Made by a program: the position numbers and the translations under genes | Part shown: positions 1 to 8,397 of the stretch, piece after piece | Position numbering within the stretch: the first letter of the stretch is position 1 | How the letters are laid out: every line of letters starts with the position of its first letter | NCBI RefSeq assembly: GCF_029893585.1 | Contig: NZ_JARXYX010000016.1 | Span: 124,001-188,000, forward strand | From: Streptomyces sp. LBL | Lineage (GTDB): Bacteria > Actinomycetota > Actinomycetes > Streptomycetales > Streptomycetaceae | Direction: 5' to 3' | Length of the DNA stretch: 64,000 nt | The notes under the pieces: model-generated | What the model was told of the DNA's origin: nothing | The model's input: only the letters and a program-made list of their open reading frames with translations | Database searches by the model: none

Positions 1-311
1 CGGCCGAAGAGCGAGGCGATCTCGTGGTGGTAGCTGGGGAGGTTGTCCTCCGTGAGAAGGTTGACCACCAGCGCGATCCGGCCGATCTCGGTGACCTTCG
101 ACTGCTCCTTCTGCCAGGCCTCGCCGTCCTCGAAGACGCCGGGGAAGTTACGGGCGTCGCTCCACGGGACGTATTCGTGCGGCATCCAGTCCTTGGCCAC
201 CTTGAGGTGCCGGTTGAGCTCCTGCTCGACCACTTCTTCCAGCGCGTACAGCAGTCGGGCGTCGGTCCACGCGGCGGACGGGCTGCTGAGGTGAGGGGAA
301 GTGATCGTCAC
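1..311 (-). CDS. acyl-[ACP] desaturase (ferritin-like), 5' part only
   Basis: Only the first 103 codons are inside the window; the gene runs off the left edge. The protein would introduce a double bond into acyl-ACP chains in the cytoplasm, using a di-iron centre. The visible N-terminus has the features of the actinobacterial DesA/stearoyl-ACP desaturase family: an EEVVEQELNRHL helix, then DWMPHEYVPWSDARNF and LLTEDNLPSYHHEIA, which carry conserved substrate and iron-site surroundings. The start is GTG at 311-309, with GGAG 6 nt upstream. Transcription must come from the region above 312, where a set of 15-bp-spaced operator-like repeats lies, so repression by a TetR-type regulator is likely but inferred. 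The di-iron ligands downstream cannot be checked. Confidence 0.85.
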   Translation of the reverse strand, partial: MTITSPHLSSPSAAWTDARLLYALEEVVEQELNRHLKVAKDWMPHEYVPWSDARNFPGVFEDGEAWQKEQSKVTEIGRIALVVNLLTEDNLPSYHHEIASLFG

Positions 312-366
312 GGGTACTCCAGGGGGACGCGGAACAATAACGAGCGGCTTCCGGCGAGCGGTGCCA

Positions 367-422
367 GCTAACTTACGAAATCGTAGGCTACGTATCCGTA
401 GGTTACGACACCGTAGGTTAAG
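367..422. promoter_or_regulatory. operator-like iterons, 15-bp period, upstream of the desaturase
   Basis: Three 11-bp units begin at 382, 397 and 412, exactly 15 bp apart: CGTAGGCTACG (a perfect palindrome), CGTAGGTTACG and CGTAGGTTAAG. A fourth, weaker copy begins at 367 (7 of 11 matches). They lie between the desaturase start and the convergent-side end of the dimethylargininase gene, where a desaturase promoter would be. Short palindromes of this kind are typical of TetR-family operators; the regulator itself is not in the window. Confidence 0.6.
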
Positions 423-532
423 AACAGTGTAAACATCCCTGATCAGCGGTGTTAGCCGCGCATGACAAACGACTCCCGGGAAGAGCAGGTACGGGGCCGG
501 AAGCGGGCCCGGCGCAGGGCTGGCGCACTCGG

Positions 533-1309
533 TCAGGCGTACAGCTCCCGCATCCGCACCGAGAGGCATGTCACACAGCCCTCGAGCTTCTCGAACTCGC
601 TGATGTCCACCAGGACGGGCTCGTTACCGAGGTCGGCGAGCAGGTCCGCCGTCTTGGGCGCGCTCGCCGCCATCAGCAGCCTGCCCCCGCCGAGCAGCAC
701 CACGTGCGCCCCGGACTCCTCCGGCACCGACAGGAAGCGCGGGAACAGGGACGGCTTGTCGACCTTCGGGATGTGCCCGATGACCGTCCCGTCGGGCAGT
801 GCCGTGACCGCCGACTTCAGATGCAGCACCTTGCTCACCGGCACGGCGACCACCTGCGCCCCGAGCGGCTCGAACGCGGCCCGCAGCTGCTGGACACCGG
901 CCGCGTTGGTGCGTCCGCCCCGGCCGACGTATACCGTGTCACCGATCTTCAGCACATCGCCGCCGTCCAGCGTGCCCGGTTCCCAGATCCAGTTCACCGA
1001 GCAGCCGAGGCGGGCCACGGCCTCCTCGACGCCCATGGTCTCGTCCCGCCGGGACTCCGCGCCGGGCCGGGTGATCAGCGCCACGTTCTTGTACATGACC
1101 ACGGTGTCCTCGACGAACACCGAGTCCGGGAAGTCGTCGGCCGGATCCACCTCGATGGTCTCCCAGCCGTACGTGCGCAGGGCCTCGACGTACGCCTCCC
1201 ATTGTTCGAGCGCCAGGCCGACGTCGACCCGCTCCCGCTCGATGTGCGTCACCAGACCTTCGGCGAGGCGCGGGCTGGGGCGGCGGACGAGGGCCTTCTT
1301 GCTGGGCAC
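533..1309 (-). CDS. ddaH: dimethylarginine dimethylaminohydrolase (dimethylargininase)
   Basis: The 258-aa protein belongs to the amidinotransferase/DDAH family, which hydrolyses N-omega-methylated arginines to citrulline and methylamines; it is soluble. The expected residues are visible: the PDSVFVEDT segment (60-69), TLDGGD with Asp115, the catalytic His163 in KVLHLKSA, and the nucleophile Cys248 in the C-terminal EGCVTCLSVRMR. Length matches the family. The frame stays open upstream, but the start is set at GTG 1309-1307 because GGAG lies 8 nt before it and family proteins begin with the same PSKKALVRRP sequence. It stands alone, 200 nt downstream of the LysR gene on the same strand. Confidence 0.9.
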   Translation of the reverse strand: MPSKKALVRRPSPRLAEGLVTHIERERVDVGLALEQWEAYVEALRTYGWETIEVDPADDFPDSVFVEDTVVMYKNVALITRPGAESRRDETMGVEEAVARLGCSVNWIWEPGTLDGGDVLKIGDTVYVGRGGRTNAAGVQQLRAAFEPLGAQVVAVPVSKVLHLKSAVTALPDGTVIGHIPKVDKPSLFPRFLSVPEESGAHVVLLGGGRLLMAASAPKTADLLADLGNEPVLVDISEFEKLEGCVTCLSVRMRELYA

Positions 1310-1529
1310 GAGCGTGACTCCGTATCGGATGGGCGTGTCGGGACCGCGCCGCCGGTGCTTCCGGGATCGCCGGAAGCCGTCGGGCGTCAACGGACCATCA
1401 TGCAGCGCCATTCTGGGGGACGACACTCCCGGGCCCTCCGGCGGGGACACTCCCGGGCCGTCCGGCGGGGACACCTGCCTGCGGTTCGGCGGGGACGCCC
1501 CGTCTGCGGTACGGCACATGCGGCGGGGT

Positions 1530-2216
1530 TCAGACCGGCTCGGAGCGCAGGTGGTCGCGCAGGCGACGGGCGACCTGCCCCATGAGGGCCTCGGCGTCCC
1601 GCAGGCGGACCAGGCGGTCCCGGACATGCTGTACGTCGTCCTCCGGCTGGACCCACACGCGGCGCGGCCGGCGCGCGCGATCGGCGCGACCGGGGCGCAG
1701 GACGTCCAGGTAGATGGGTCCGCCGCCCGGATCGTCCGCGACCGCCAGACCCAGCGGCACCGTCCAGGCCGCCTCGCCGGGAGCCACCGCCAGCAGGGCC
1801 GCGCGCACCTGCCGGGACATCACGAGGTCGGCGCGCTCCGCCGGCCCGGCGGGGCGCGGGTCGAGAAGGATTCCGTGGTCGTGCGCCTGGGCGATGAGGT
1901 GGGCGAGGGCGCCGGTGGGGCAGACGGCGGGGACGGCGAGCCGCAACGGCCGGTGCCGTGCGGTCTCCGCCTCGTGGTCGAGGCGGTCGGCCAGCCGTAC
2001 GAGCTGCTGCGCCAGCGGCAGCATGTCCCGGCCGAACGGCGTCAGGGTCACCGCGCGAGCGGACCGCACCAACAGCCGTTCGCCGAGGCGTTGCTCCAGC
2101 GCGGCGACGCGGCGGCTCACGACCGACTGGGCCGTCCGGGCCACTGCCGCGCCCACCGTGAAACTGCCGTACTCGCTCACGTTGACGAACGCCCGGCACG
2201 CCGCGACAAGATCCAC
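1530..2216 (-). CDS. LysR-family transcriptional regulator (short)
   Basis: The N-terminal winged-helix domain is clear: VDLVAACRAFVNVSEYGSFTVGAA, then VSRRVAALEQRLGERLLVR and TLTPFGRDMLPLA. The product is only 228 aa against about 300 for a typical LysR protein, so the C-terminal effector domain is shortened; such short versions occur in Streptomyces. GTG at 2216 is preferred because CATAGT lies six bases before it, fitting a leaderless start; an in-frame ATG at 2240 would add eight residues. It is divergent from the beta-lactamase gene, the classic arrangement in which a LysR protein controls its neighbour (AmpR/ampC, BlaA/blaL). Control of the beta-lactamase is therefore inferred. Confidence 0.82.
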   Translation of the reverse strand: MDLVAACRAFVNVSEYGSFTVGAAVARTAQSVVSRRVAALEQRLGERLLVRSARAVTLTPFGRDMLPLAQQLVRLADRLDHEAETARHRPLRLAVPAVCPTGALAHLIAQAHDHGILLDPRPAGPAERADLVMSRQVRAALLAVAPGEAAWTVPLGLAVADDPGGGPIYLDVLRPGRADRARRPRRVWVQPEDDVQHVRDRLVRLRDAEALMGQVARRLRDHLRSEPV

Positions 2217-2373
2217 GCTCCCACTATGCCAAACCAGCATGGAAGGACGCGCGGACGTCTTGGACAACAGCCGTCCACCGGCCGGAGGGTGGTCTCCGCC
2301 AGGGCTTCGCCAGGGCTTCGCCAGGGCGTCGCCCCGGCGTTTCACGATCCTTCGACGACTTGGAGTTCCTCCC

Positions 2374-3369
2374 ATGACGTACCCGCATCGCATGCGCCGC
2401 GGCGCCGCCTGGGCGGCCGGTTTACTCGCGCTCGCCGCGGTCCCGGCGTGCGGCCAGGAGACCGGGCTCGCGTTTGCCTCTTCCGCGGCCTCGCCGAAGT
2501 CCGGTGCCTCGCCGAAGTCCGGCGCCTCCCCGAGGCCCGATGCCTCCCCGCGATCCGCGTCCTCCACGGCGGCACCGAAACCCACCGCCGAGGCGTTCCG
2601 GCAGTTGGAGCGCGAGTTCGACGCGCGGCTCGGTGTCTACGCCCTGGACACCGGCACCGGACGGTCGGTCGGCCACCAGGCGGACGAGCGGTTCGCGTAC
2701 GCCTCGACATTCAAGGCGCTCGCGGTGGGGGCCGTGCTCGACCAGCGGGGACTGGACGGGCTCGACAAGGTGGTCACCTACTCGCGTGACGACCTTGTCG
2801 AGAACTCGCCCGTGTCGGAGAACTTCGTCGAGACCGGGATGAGTCTGCGCGAACTGTGCGCCGCCACCCTCTGGTACAGCGACAACACGGCGGCCAACCT
2901 GCTCTTCGACGAACTCGGCGGCCCCGACGGCCTGGAGCAGGCCCTGGAGCGACTCGGCGACGACGTCACCGAGATGGACCGGTACGAGCCGGAGCTCAGC
3001 GACGGCACACCCGGCGACCTCCGCGACACCAGCACGCCCCGCGCGATCGCCGGCGACCTGCGGGCGTTCCTGCTCGGCAAGGCCCTGGGCCGGGACGAAC
3101 GAGCGCTTCTCAGAACGTGGATGGAGACCAACACCACCGGTGAGACGCTCATCCGGGCCGGCCTCCCCGCCGACTGGACCGTGGCCGACAAGAGCGGCAG
3201 CGCCGGGTACGGGGGACGCAACGACGTCGCCGTGGTGTGGCCGGACGACGGTCGCCACCCCATCGTGCTCGCGGTGATGTCCAGCCGCGAGAAGGACGGC
3301 GCCGAACGCCGGGACGCCCTGATCGCCAAGGCGGCCACGGTGGCCGTGGACGGCCTGGGTCGCGACTGA
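2374..3369 (+). CDS. bla: class A beta-lactamase, secreted or lipoprotein
   Basis: The 331-aa serine beta-lactamase would hydrolyse beta-lactams outside the membrane. Motifs in order are STFK (nucleophile Ser111, Lys114), SDN (169-171), an EPEL segment with Glu205 in the omega-loop position, and KSG (273-275). The signal region ends AAVPAC with Cys26; this is an imperfect lipobox, so the protein may be a lipoprotein. A low-complexity SPKSGASPKSGASPR linker (about residues 36-62) follows and is encoded by short tandem repeats. ATG 2374 follows GGAG by 8-9 nt. Codon 17 (2422-2424) is TTA, the leucine codon that in Streptomyces needs the bldA tRNA, so expression may be tied to development. A LysR gene is divergent. 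Confidence 0.92.
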   Translation: MTYPHRMRRGAAWAAGLLALAAVPACGQETGLAFASSAASPKSGASPKSGASPRPDASPRSASSTAAPKPTAEAFRQLEREFDARLGVYALDTGTGRSVGHQADERFAYASTFKALAVGAVLDQRGLDGLDKVVTYSRDDLVENSPVSENFVETGMSLRELCAATLWYSDNTAANLLFDELGGPDGLEQALERLGDDVTEMDRYEPELSDGTPGDLRDTSTPRAIAGDLRAFLLGKALGRDERALLRTWMETNTTGETLIRAGLPADWTVADKSGSAGYGGRNDVAVVWPDDGRHPIVLAVMSSREKDGAERRDALIAKAATVAVDGLGRD

Positions 3370-3444
3370 TGTTGTGGTGGTTCGCGCTGCGGCGGCTGTG
3401 AGAGGTGCCTGCGGGGCCGGGCTGTCATCGTGCTGTCCCAGCCG

Positions 3445-4281
3445 TCAGAGGAAACGTCCGAGAAAGGCGCGGGTACGGGGGTTGGACGGCCGGTCGAGTA
3501 CATCCTCGGGGGTGCCGCTCTCCAGCACGCGGCCACCGTCCATGAACACCACCCGGTCCGCGACCTCCTTGGCGAACCCGACCTCGTGGGTCACCACGAT
3601 CATGGTGAGGCCGTCGCGGGCCAGGTCCCGCATCGTCGCGAGTACTTCACCGACGAGTTCCGGGTCCAGGGCGCTGGTCGGCTCGTCGAAGAGCATCAGC
3701 TTCGGCCGCATCGCCAAGGCGCGGGCGATGGCGACGCGCTGCTGCTGGCCGCCGGACAGCTGCCTCGGGTAGGCGTCGGCCTTGTCCGACAGGCCTACGC
3801 GCTCCAGCAGCGCGAGTGCTGTCTTCCGCGCCTCGGCCTTCGGCACCCGGAGCACCCCGACCGGTGCCTCCACGACATTGCCCAGGACGGTCTGGTGCGG
3901 AAAGAGATTGAAGTGCTGGAACACCATGCCGATGTCACGGCGCTGCCGGGTCACCTCGCGGGGGCGCAGATGGTGGACGCGAGAGCCGGACGTGCGGTGG
4001 CCGATCAGCCGGCCGCCGACATGGATGGAGCCCGCGTCGATCTGCTCCAGATGATTGATGCACCGCAGGAAGGTCGACTTGCCGGACCCGGAAGGTCCCA
4101 TGAGGACGACGACCTCGCCTTCGCGTACGTCGATGTCGATACCGCGCAGCACTTCCAGGTGCCCGAACCGCTTGTGTACGCCGTGGGCCACCACCAGGGG
4201 CGGCGCGACGGCGGGATCGGCCGGATCGTCCCCCTGCGGGGCCTTCGCCAAGGTGTCCTTGGCCAAGATGTCCTCGGTCAT
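3445..4281 (-). CDS. polar amino acid ABC transporter ATP-binding protein (GlnQ type)
   Basis: This 278-aa cytoplasmic ATPase would power uptake through the adjoining permease. It has Walker A GPSGSGKST (about residues 58-66), a Q-loop in MVFQHFNLFPH, signature LSGGQQQR, Walker B LMLFDEPTSALD and switch His in VTHE. The HFNLFPHQTVLGNV segment is typical of the GlnQ/HisP/ArtP branch. Start ATG 4281 follows an AAGGAGGAG ribosome site, and its ATGA overlaps the permease stop, indicating translational coupling. It is the last gene of the five-gene operon 8192-3445 and is convergent with the beta-lactamase gene. Confidence 0.94.
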   Translation of the reverse strand: MTEDILAKDTLAKAPQGDDPADPAVAPPLVVAHGVHKRFGHLEVLRGIDIDVREGEVVVLMGPSGSGKSTFLRCINHLEQIDAGSIHVGGRLIGHRTSGSRVHHLRPREVTRQRRDIGMVFQHFNLFPHQTVLGNVVEAPVGVLRVPKAEARKTALALLERVGLSDKADAYPRQLSGGQQQRVAIARALAMRPKLMLFDEPTSALDPELVGEVLATMRDLARDGLTMIVVTHEVGFAKEVADRVVFMDGGRVLESGTPEDVLDRPSNPRTRAFLGRFL

Positions 4282-5327
4282 CGAGTCTCCTCCTTCTCGG
4301 TGGTGGGATCGGCAGGCGAGGCGGACGATGTGCCGGTGGCGGGCGACGTGGCTGCGGCGCCGCGTCGGCGGAAGAGCGCGAAGTCCCAGAAACCCTGCTG
4401 GGCGTGGCGGGTCGCCCCGCGTGCGTAGTACCGCTCGATGAACGACTGGCCGACATAGAGCACGCTCGTCATGACGAGGTACCAGAGGCAGGCCACGATC
4501 AGCAGCGGGATGGTCTCGAAGGTGCGGTTGTAGATCGACTGCACGGTGTAGAGCAGATCCGCCAGGGCGATGACGCTCACCAGCGAGGTGGCCTTCATCA
4601 TGCTGATCACCTGGCTGCCGGTGGGCGGCACGATGAACCGCATCGCCTGTGGCAGCACCACGCGCCGCAGTATCCGCGTCTTGCCCATGCCGAGCGCGGC
4701 GGCGGCCTCCGTCTGCCCCTGGTCGACGCCCAGCAGGCCACCGCGCACGATCTCGGCCATGTAGGCGGCTTCGTTGAGCCCGAGGCCGAGGACGGCGGCG
4801 AGCAGCGGGGTGATGAGCGAGTTCGTCTCGCCGCTGACGAATTCGGGGCCGAACGGCACCCCGAAGGAGATCCGGGGCAGCAGCGCCGAGAGGTTGTACC
4901 AGAACACCAGTTGGACCAGGACCGGGATCCCGCGGAAGAACCAGACGTACGCGCCGCAGACGACGCTCAGCACGCGGTTCTCCGACATCCGGCCGACCGC
5001 GACGAGTACGCCGCCGACGATGCCGATGAGCATGGCGATGACGGTCAGTTCGATGGTCGTCGCGATGCCCCGCCCGATGACCTCCGCACCGAAGTAGCTG
5101 CCTACGGTGGACCATTCGAAGTTGGTGTTGGTCACCAGGAAGTGGCCGAGCTGGGCGCCGAGGACCGCGAGGACCAGGACCGACAGCCACCGCATCGGAT
5201 GGCGTATGTGGGCGGCTCCGGCCACATCCACGGCGGGGACCGCACCCGGCTCGGCGGCCCGACCGGCATCGTCCGTGGCGGCGTTCATGGTGGAGGTGGT
5301 GGAGGTGGGAGAGTGTGCGGTGGCCAT
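4278..5327 (-). CDS. polar amino acid ABC transporter permease (GlnP/HisM type)
   Basis: The 349-aa membrane protein has a polar N-terminal tail of about 60 residues, then hydrophobic segments starting at WLSVLVLAVLGAQLGHFL. The inner-membrane permease loop is clear: EAAYMAEIVRGGLLGVDQGQTEAAAALGMG (about 190-220), the EAA motif that docks the ATPase, followed by LPQAMRFIVPPTGSQVISMMK. This EIVRGG...GQxEAA pattern marks the amino acid (PAAT) class. Start ATG 5327 has GAGGAGGTGA upstream. It overlaps the ATPase gene by 4 nt and begins 24 nt after the binding-protein stop. A single permease gene implies a homodimeric channel. Confidence 0.93.
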   Translation of the reverse strand: MATAHSPTSTTSTMNAATDDAGRAAEPGAVPAVDVAGAAHIRHPMRWLSVLVLAVLGAQLGHFLVTNTNFEWSTVGSYFGAEVIGRGIATTIELTVIAMLIGIVGGVLVAVGRMSENRVLSVVCGAYVWFFRGIPVLVQLVFWYNLSALLPRISFGVPFGPEFVSGETNSLITPLLAAVLGLGLNEAAYMAEIVRGGLLGVDQGQTEAAAALGMGKTRILRRVVLPQAMRFIVPPTGSQVISMMKATSLVSVIALADLLYTVQSIYNRTFETIPLLIVACLWYLVMTSVLYVGQSFIERYYARGATRHAQQGFWDFALFRRRGAAATSPATGTSSASPADPTTEKEETR

Positions 5328-5351
5328 GGTCGGCTCACCTCCTCACTGGGA

Positions 5352-6314
5352 TCAGGCGTCGCCGCCGAGGTTGACACCGGGCTTGTCGAGCTGGTTGGCG
5401 GACAGACCCCACTGCTTCATGATCTGGCCGTAGGTGCCGTTGTCGATGAGCTTCTGGATCGACTTGAGGAGTACGTCGCGCAGCGGCGAGTCCTTGGCGA
5501 CGACCGCGCCCTGGTAGAGGTCGTTGAAGCCGTTGGACTGGCCTGTCCCGGCCAGTTCGAGTTCGCCCTTCGCCTGGGAGACGAAGTACGTGAGGGGCGC
5601 CTGCGAGGAGAAGAACGCGTCGGCCCTGCCGGACCGTACGGCCAGGATCGAGCCGGGCTGGTCCTTGTACGACTGGGCCTTGACGGCCGGCTTGCCGTCC
5701 GCGACGCACTTCTCGGACTGGCTCTTGATCACGCCTTCGGCCGAGCCGCCGCCCATGACGGCGATCCGCTTGCCGCAGGCGGTGTCGAGGTCCTTGATGC
5801 CCTGCGGGTTCCCCTTCTTCACGGCGAAGACGACGAACTCCTGCGCCCAGTCCACGAAATCGTTGGCGCTCTGACGGTCCTTGAAGTCTCCGATCGGACC
5901 GATCGCGAGGTCGTAGCGGCCCGCCTTGATACCGGTCAGCTCGCTGGGCAGGCCGTCCGCAGTGACGTGCTCGATCTTGACGCCGAGGAGCTGCCCGAGC
6001 GCGTCGGAGAGGTCGGCGGAGGCTCCGGTGAGGCTGTGCCCGTCGGGGCCGGCTATCTCGTACGGCGGGAAGGAGCCGTTGTTGACCGAGACCAGCTTGC
6101 CGGACGTGCGCACCTTCTCGGGCAGCAGCGCGCTCAGTTCCTTGTCCACGGTCAGCTTGGGCTTCGCCTGGTCGGCGGCGGCGCCGGTGGAGCTGTCCGT
6201 GGCGCCCTTGGCCTGGGGCGGGTTGGCGCCGCAGCCCGCGAGGACGAGACAACAGGAGAGGGCGGTGGTGACCACCAGTCCGACTCTCTTGGGGAAGCGG
6301 TTCGGGAAACTCAT
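5352..6314 (-). CDS. amino acid ABC transporter substrate-binding lipoprotein (SBP_bac_3)
   Basis: The 320-aa protein starts MSFPNRFPKRVG, has a hydrophobic segment, and a perfect lipobox LAGC with Cys28, so it should be anchored to the outer face of the membrane. The mature part has the family 3 layout: a first lobe with SVNNGSFPPYEI, the SADLSDALGQLLG helix, the central GRYDLAIGPIGDFKDR segment, and a second lobe ending in LIDNGTYGQIMKQWGL. Family members bind polar amino acids or related compounds; the ligand here is unknown. ATG 6314 shares one base with the nitrilase stop (TGATG), so the two are translationally coupled, suggesting the nitrilase acts on a compound taken up by this system. 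Confidence 0.92.
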   Translation of the reverse strand: MSFPNRFPKRVGLVVTTALSCCLVLAGCGANPPQAKGATDSSTGAAADQAKPKLTVDKELSALLPEKVRTSGKLVSVNNGSFPPYEIAGPDGHSLTGASADLSDALGQLLGVKIEHVTADGLPSELTGIKAGRYDLAIGPIGDFKDRQSANDFVDWAQEFVVFAVKKGNPQGIKDLDTACGKRIAVMGGGSAEGVIKSQSEKCVADGKPAVKAQSYKDQPGSILAVRSGRADAFFSSQAPLTYFVSQAKGELELAGTGQSNGFNDLYQGAVVAKDSPLRDVLLKSIQKLIDNGTYGQIMKQWGLSANQLDKPGVNLGGDA

Positions 6315-7129
6315 CAGTGGGCTCCAGATGGTGCGAGAGGAATGACGGCCGGGTCGACGGCGAACCGGCGGTTGGCCAGCACGGGCAGGGTCCGGCGGGC
6401 CGCGGAGGTCATGTCGGGGTCGGCCTCGGCCCAGGCCAGCCCGCGTACGGCGGCGAGCCGGGTGCGTACGGTGCCGAGCGGGTCCACGACAAGGCTGTTG
6501 CCGATGTTGCGCGGGCCGCACTCGCCGCTCGCCGCGACCCAGCAGGTGTTCTCCAGCGCCCGTGCCGTGATCATGACTTCCCAGTGGCGTTCCTTGGCCG
6601 GACCGCGTACCCAGGCCGCGGGCAGCGCCAGGACCTCGGCGCCGGCGTCCACCAGGAGCCGGGCCAGTTCGGGGAAGCGCACGTCGTAACAGGTCATGAG
6701 GCCGACCTTGGTGCCGGCCACCTCGATGACGACGGGTGGTTCGTCCGCCGGGCGGACGTTCGCCGACTCCTGGTCGCCGAAGGCGTCGTAGAGATGGATC
6801 TTGCGGTACCGGCCGACCAGTTCCCCGTCGCGCAGCGCGACGAGGGTGTTGAACACCCGGCCGTCGTCCGACGGTTCATGGATTCCGACGACGACGGTGA
6901 CGTGGCTCCCGACGGTCGTCGCGCGCAGCTCGCTGACGAACGGGCCGTCCAGCGGCTGGGCCACCTCACGGATGCGGTGGCGGTCCTCGGTGAAGCGGGC
7001 GAGTACCCCTTCGGGGAGTACGAGCAGATCCGCCCCGCCCCGTTCCGCCTCGGCGGTGAGTTCCTGGCAGGCGGCCAGATTGTCCTTCCAGTCGGGGCTG
7101 GCGGCGAATTGTCCGACGGCTATGCGCAT
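6314..7129 (-). CDS. carbon-nitrogen hydrolase (nitrilase superfamily amidase)
   Basis: The 271-aa cytoplasmic enzyme has the Glu-Lys-Cys triad of the nitrilase superfamily: Glu40 in LLVLPEG, Lys110 in GRYRKIHLYDAFG and Cys147 in MTCYDVRFPE. These segments fit the amidase branches near omega-amidase/deaminated glutathione amidase rather than true nitrilases. The likely reaction is hydrolysis of a C-N (amide) bond; the substrate is not evident. ATG 7129 has GGAG about 9 nt upstream. It lies 19 nt after the decarboxylase-like gene and overlaps the binding-protein gene by one base. Context suggests catabolism of an amide or amino compound imported by the downstream transporter. Confidence 0.88.
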   Translation of the reverse strand: MRIAVGQFAASPDWKDNLAACQELTAEAERGGADLLVLPEGVLARFTEDRHRIREVAQPLDGPFVSELRATTVGSHVTVVVGIHEPSDDGRVFNTLVALRDGELVGRYRKIHLYDAFGDQESANVRPADEPPVVIEVAGTKVGLMTCYDVRFPELARLLVDAGAEVLALPAAWVRGPAKERHWEVMITARALENTCWVAASGECGPRNIGNSLVVDPLGTVRTRLAAVRGLAWAEADPDMTSAARRTLPVLANRRFAVDPAVIPLAPSGAH

Positions 7130-7148
7130 GGTGACGGCTCCGGGAGGC

Positions 7149-8192
7149 TCAGACGGCGGAAAGGGGAAGAGTGTGGGGAAGTGCGACGTCGGGGACGGTC
7201 GCGAGCGCGGGGTCGGGGAAGACCACGGCCGGGTCGATGGGTTCGGGCCAGACCCCTTGCGCGTACAGCTCCTCGCAGAAGGCCCTGGTCATCTCCGCGT
7301 TGCTCTCGGCCCCGTACGGCATCCAGTCGCCGCCGAAGAGGACGGCCGACTCGGTCAGTTCGTGCAGCAGCCACGGCGTGGTGTCGGCGAGCAGCCTGCG
7401 CCGCTCGACCCAGCGGCGCTTGGACCGCTCCAGGCCCGTGAGCAGCGCGGCGGGCAGCGTGGGATGGGCCTCGACGACCTCGCGCTTGAGCGTGACGAGG
7501 TGAATTCCGGGGACGAATCCGGTGGCCGCCCAGTAGGCGCGCTCGGCCGCCCGGTGGTCGTCCAGCAGATGCCGGAAGCGGCTGTCGGGGGTGAAGAGTT
7601 CAGCGGGCATGAACGGGCTGAGTATCGCGTCCAGCCGGCCCGCTGCAAGCTCCCCCTCCAGAGTCTCGCTCTCGCCCATGGCGGAGACGTTCGACGGAAG
7701 CGGCCTGCTGCCCAGCCGGTCCTTGCCCGACTCCCCCGCTGTCAGCGGCCCCACCCGCCAGGTCACCCCGGTGAGATCGACGCCTTCGGCGCGCAGCAGG
7801 GCGCGGGTCCAGGTGTTGCCGGAGTCCGGCCAGCCGGTGAGCCCGACCCTGGCTCCGGCGAGCTGGGCGAGGGAACGCAGCGGGCTGTCCACCCGTACCA
7901 GTACGCAGCGCTGGCGGAATCCGCGCATGACGAACGCGGGCAGGCCGACCAGCCGGTCGTCGCCGGCCGCGCGGGCTTGGACGTAGCGGCTGAACGAGGT
8001 CTCGCCGCCGTCGAGTCCGGGCTCGGCGAGTACGTCGGGAGTGGTGTCGCGCGAGTCGACCCGGACCGTGAAGCCCGCGACGTCCACCAGCCCGGAGGTC
8101 AGCGGTACGACATGGTCCCAGTCACGAAGTCCCAGACGGATCACGGGAGATGACGCGGACGATGACGCGGGCGTCGGTGCGGGGGAAGACAC
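7149..8192 (-). CDS. 4,5-dihydroxyphthalate decarboxylase-like / periplasmic-binding-fold protein
   Basis: The 347-aa protein begins with a Ser/Ala/Pro-rich stretch and no convincing signal peptide, then IRLGLRDWDHVVPLTSGLVDVAG. The segment ETSFSRYVQARAAGDDRLVGLPAFVMRGFRQRC matches my memory of the 4,5-dihydroxyphthalate decarboxylase family, whose members share the type 2 periplasmic-binding fold with ABC binding proteins. Activity cannot be assigned; it may be a decarboxylase or a soluble ligand-binding protein. GTG 8192 is chosen as start because AAGGAG lies 8 nt before it; an upstream ATG at 8210 would place that ribosome site inside the gene. It is the first gene of the operon and is divergent from the MocR gene. 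Confidence 0.75.
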   Translation of the reverse strand: MSSPAPTPASSSASSPVIRLGLRDWDHVVPLTSGLVDVAGFTVRVDSRDTTPDVLAEPGLDGGETSFSRYVQARAAGDDRLVGLPAFVMRGFRQRCVLVRVDSPLRSLAQLAGARVGLTGWPDSGNTWTRALLRAEGVDLTGVTWRVGPLTAGESGKDRLGSRPLPSNVSAMGESETLEGELAAGRLDAILSPFMPAELFTPDSRFRHLLDDHRAAERAYWAATGFVPGIHLVTLKREVVEAHPTLPAALLTGLERSKRRWVERRRLLADTTPWLLHELTESAVLFGGDWMPYGAESNAEMTRAFCEELYAQGVWPEPIDPAVVFPDPALATVPDVALPHTLPLSAV

Positions 8193-8265
8193 AGCGGGCA
8201 CTCCTTGCATTCAGCATACTTCGCATATAGATCACTTTCGGCCACATTCGGCCTTGCGATGGCTG

Positions 8266-8317
8266 GAACACTATTGTTCAGTGATTGAGCAAACAAGGTC
8301 CTCTTTGTTCCCGAACA
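8266..8317. promoter_or_regulatory. divergent promoter region with GAACA/TGTTC inverted repeats
   Basis: Between the divergent operon and the MocR gene are two inverted repeats built from the same half-site: GAACA-CTAT-TGTTC (8266-8279) and TGTTC-CC-GAACA (8306-8317). A further imperfect AACAA/TTGTT pair lies between them (8292-8309). The stretch is AT-rich relative to the genome, as expected for promoters. GntR/MocR proteins bind repeated half-sites in such divergent regions, so this is the likely operator for the regulator at 8398. Binding is inferred from position and symmetry only. Confidence 0.6.
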
Positions 8318-8397
8318 TAATTTTTCCGTGCTGTAACCTGCCGTGATCCGCCGCGCGGCCGAGCAGAGCGCGGCTCAGACAGTCGTGGGGTGGGGCA

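Noticed and set aside
1384..1520. Repeats in the region above the dimethylargininase start (GGGGACACTCCCGG units)
   Set aside because: Three imperfect GGCGGGGACACTCCCGG-like units around 1440-1500 are seen, but they appear to be ordinary intergenic G/C repeats between ddaH and the LysR gene; no palindrome or promoter was clear enough to call.
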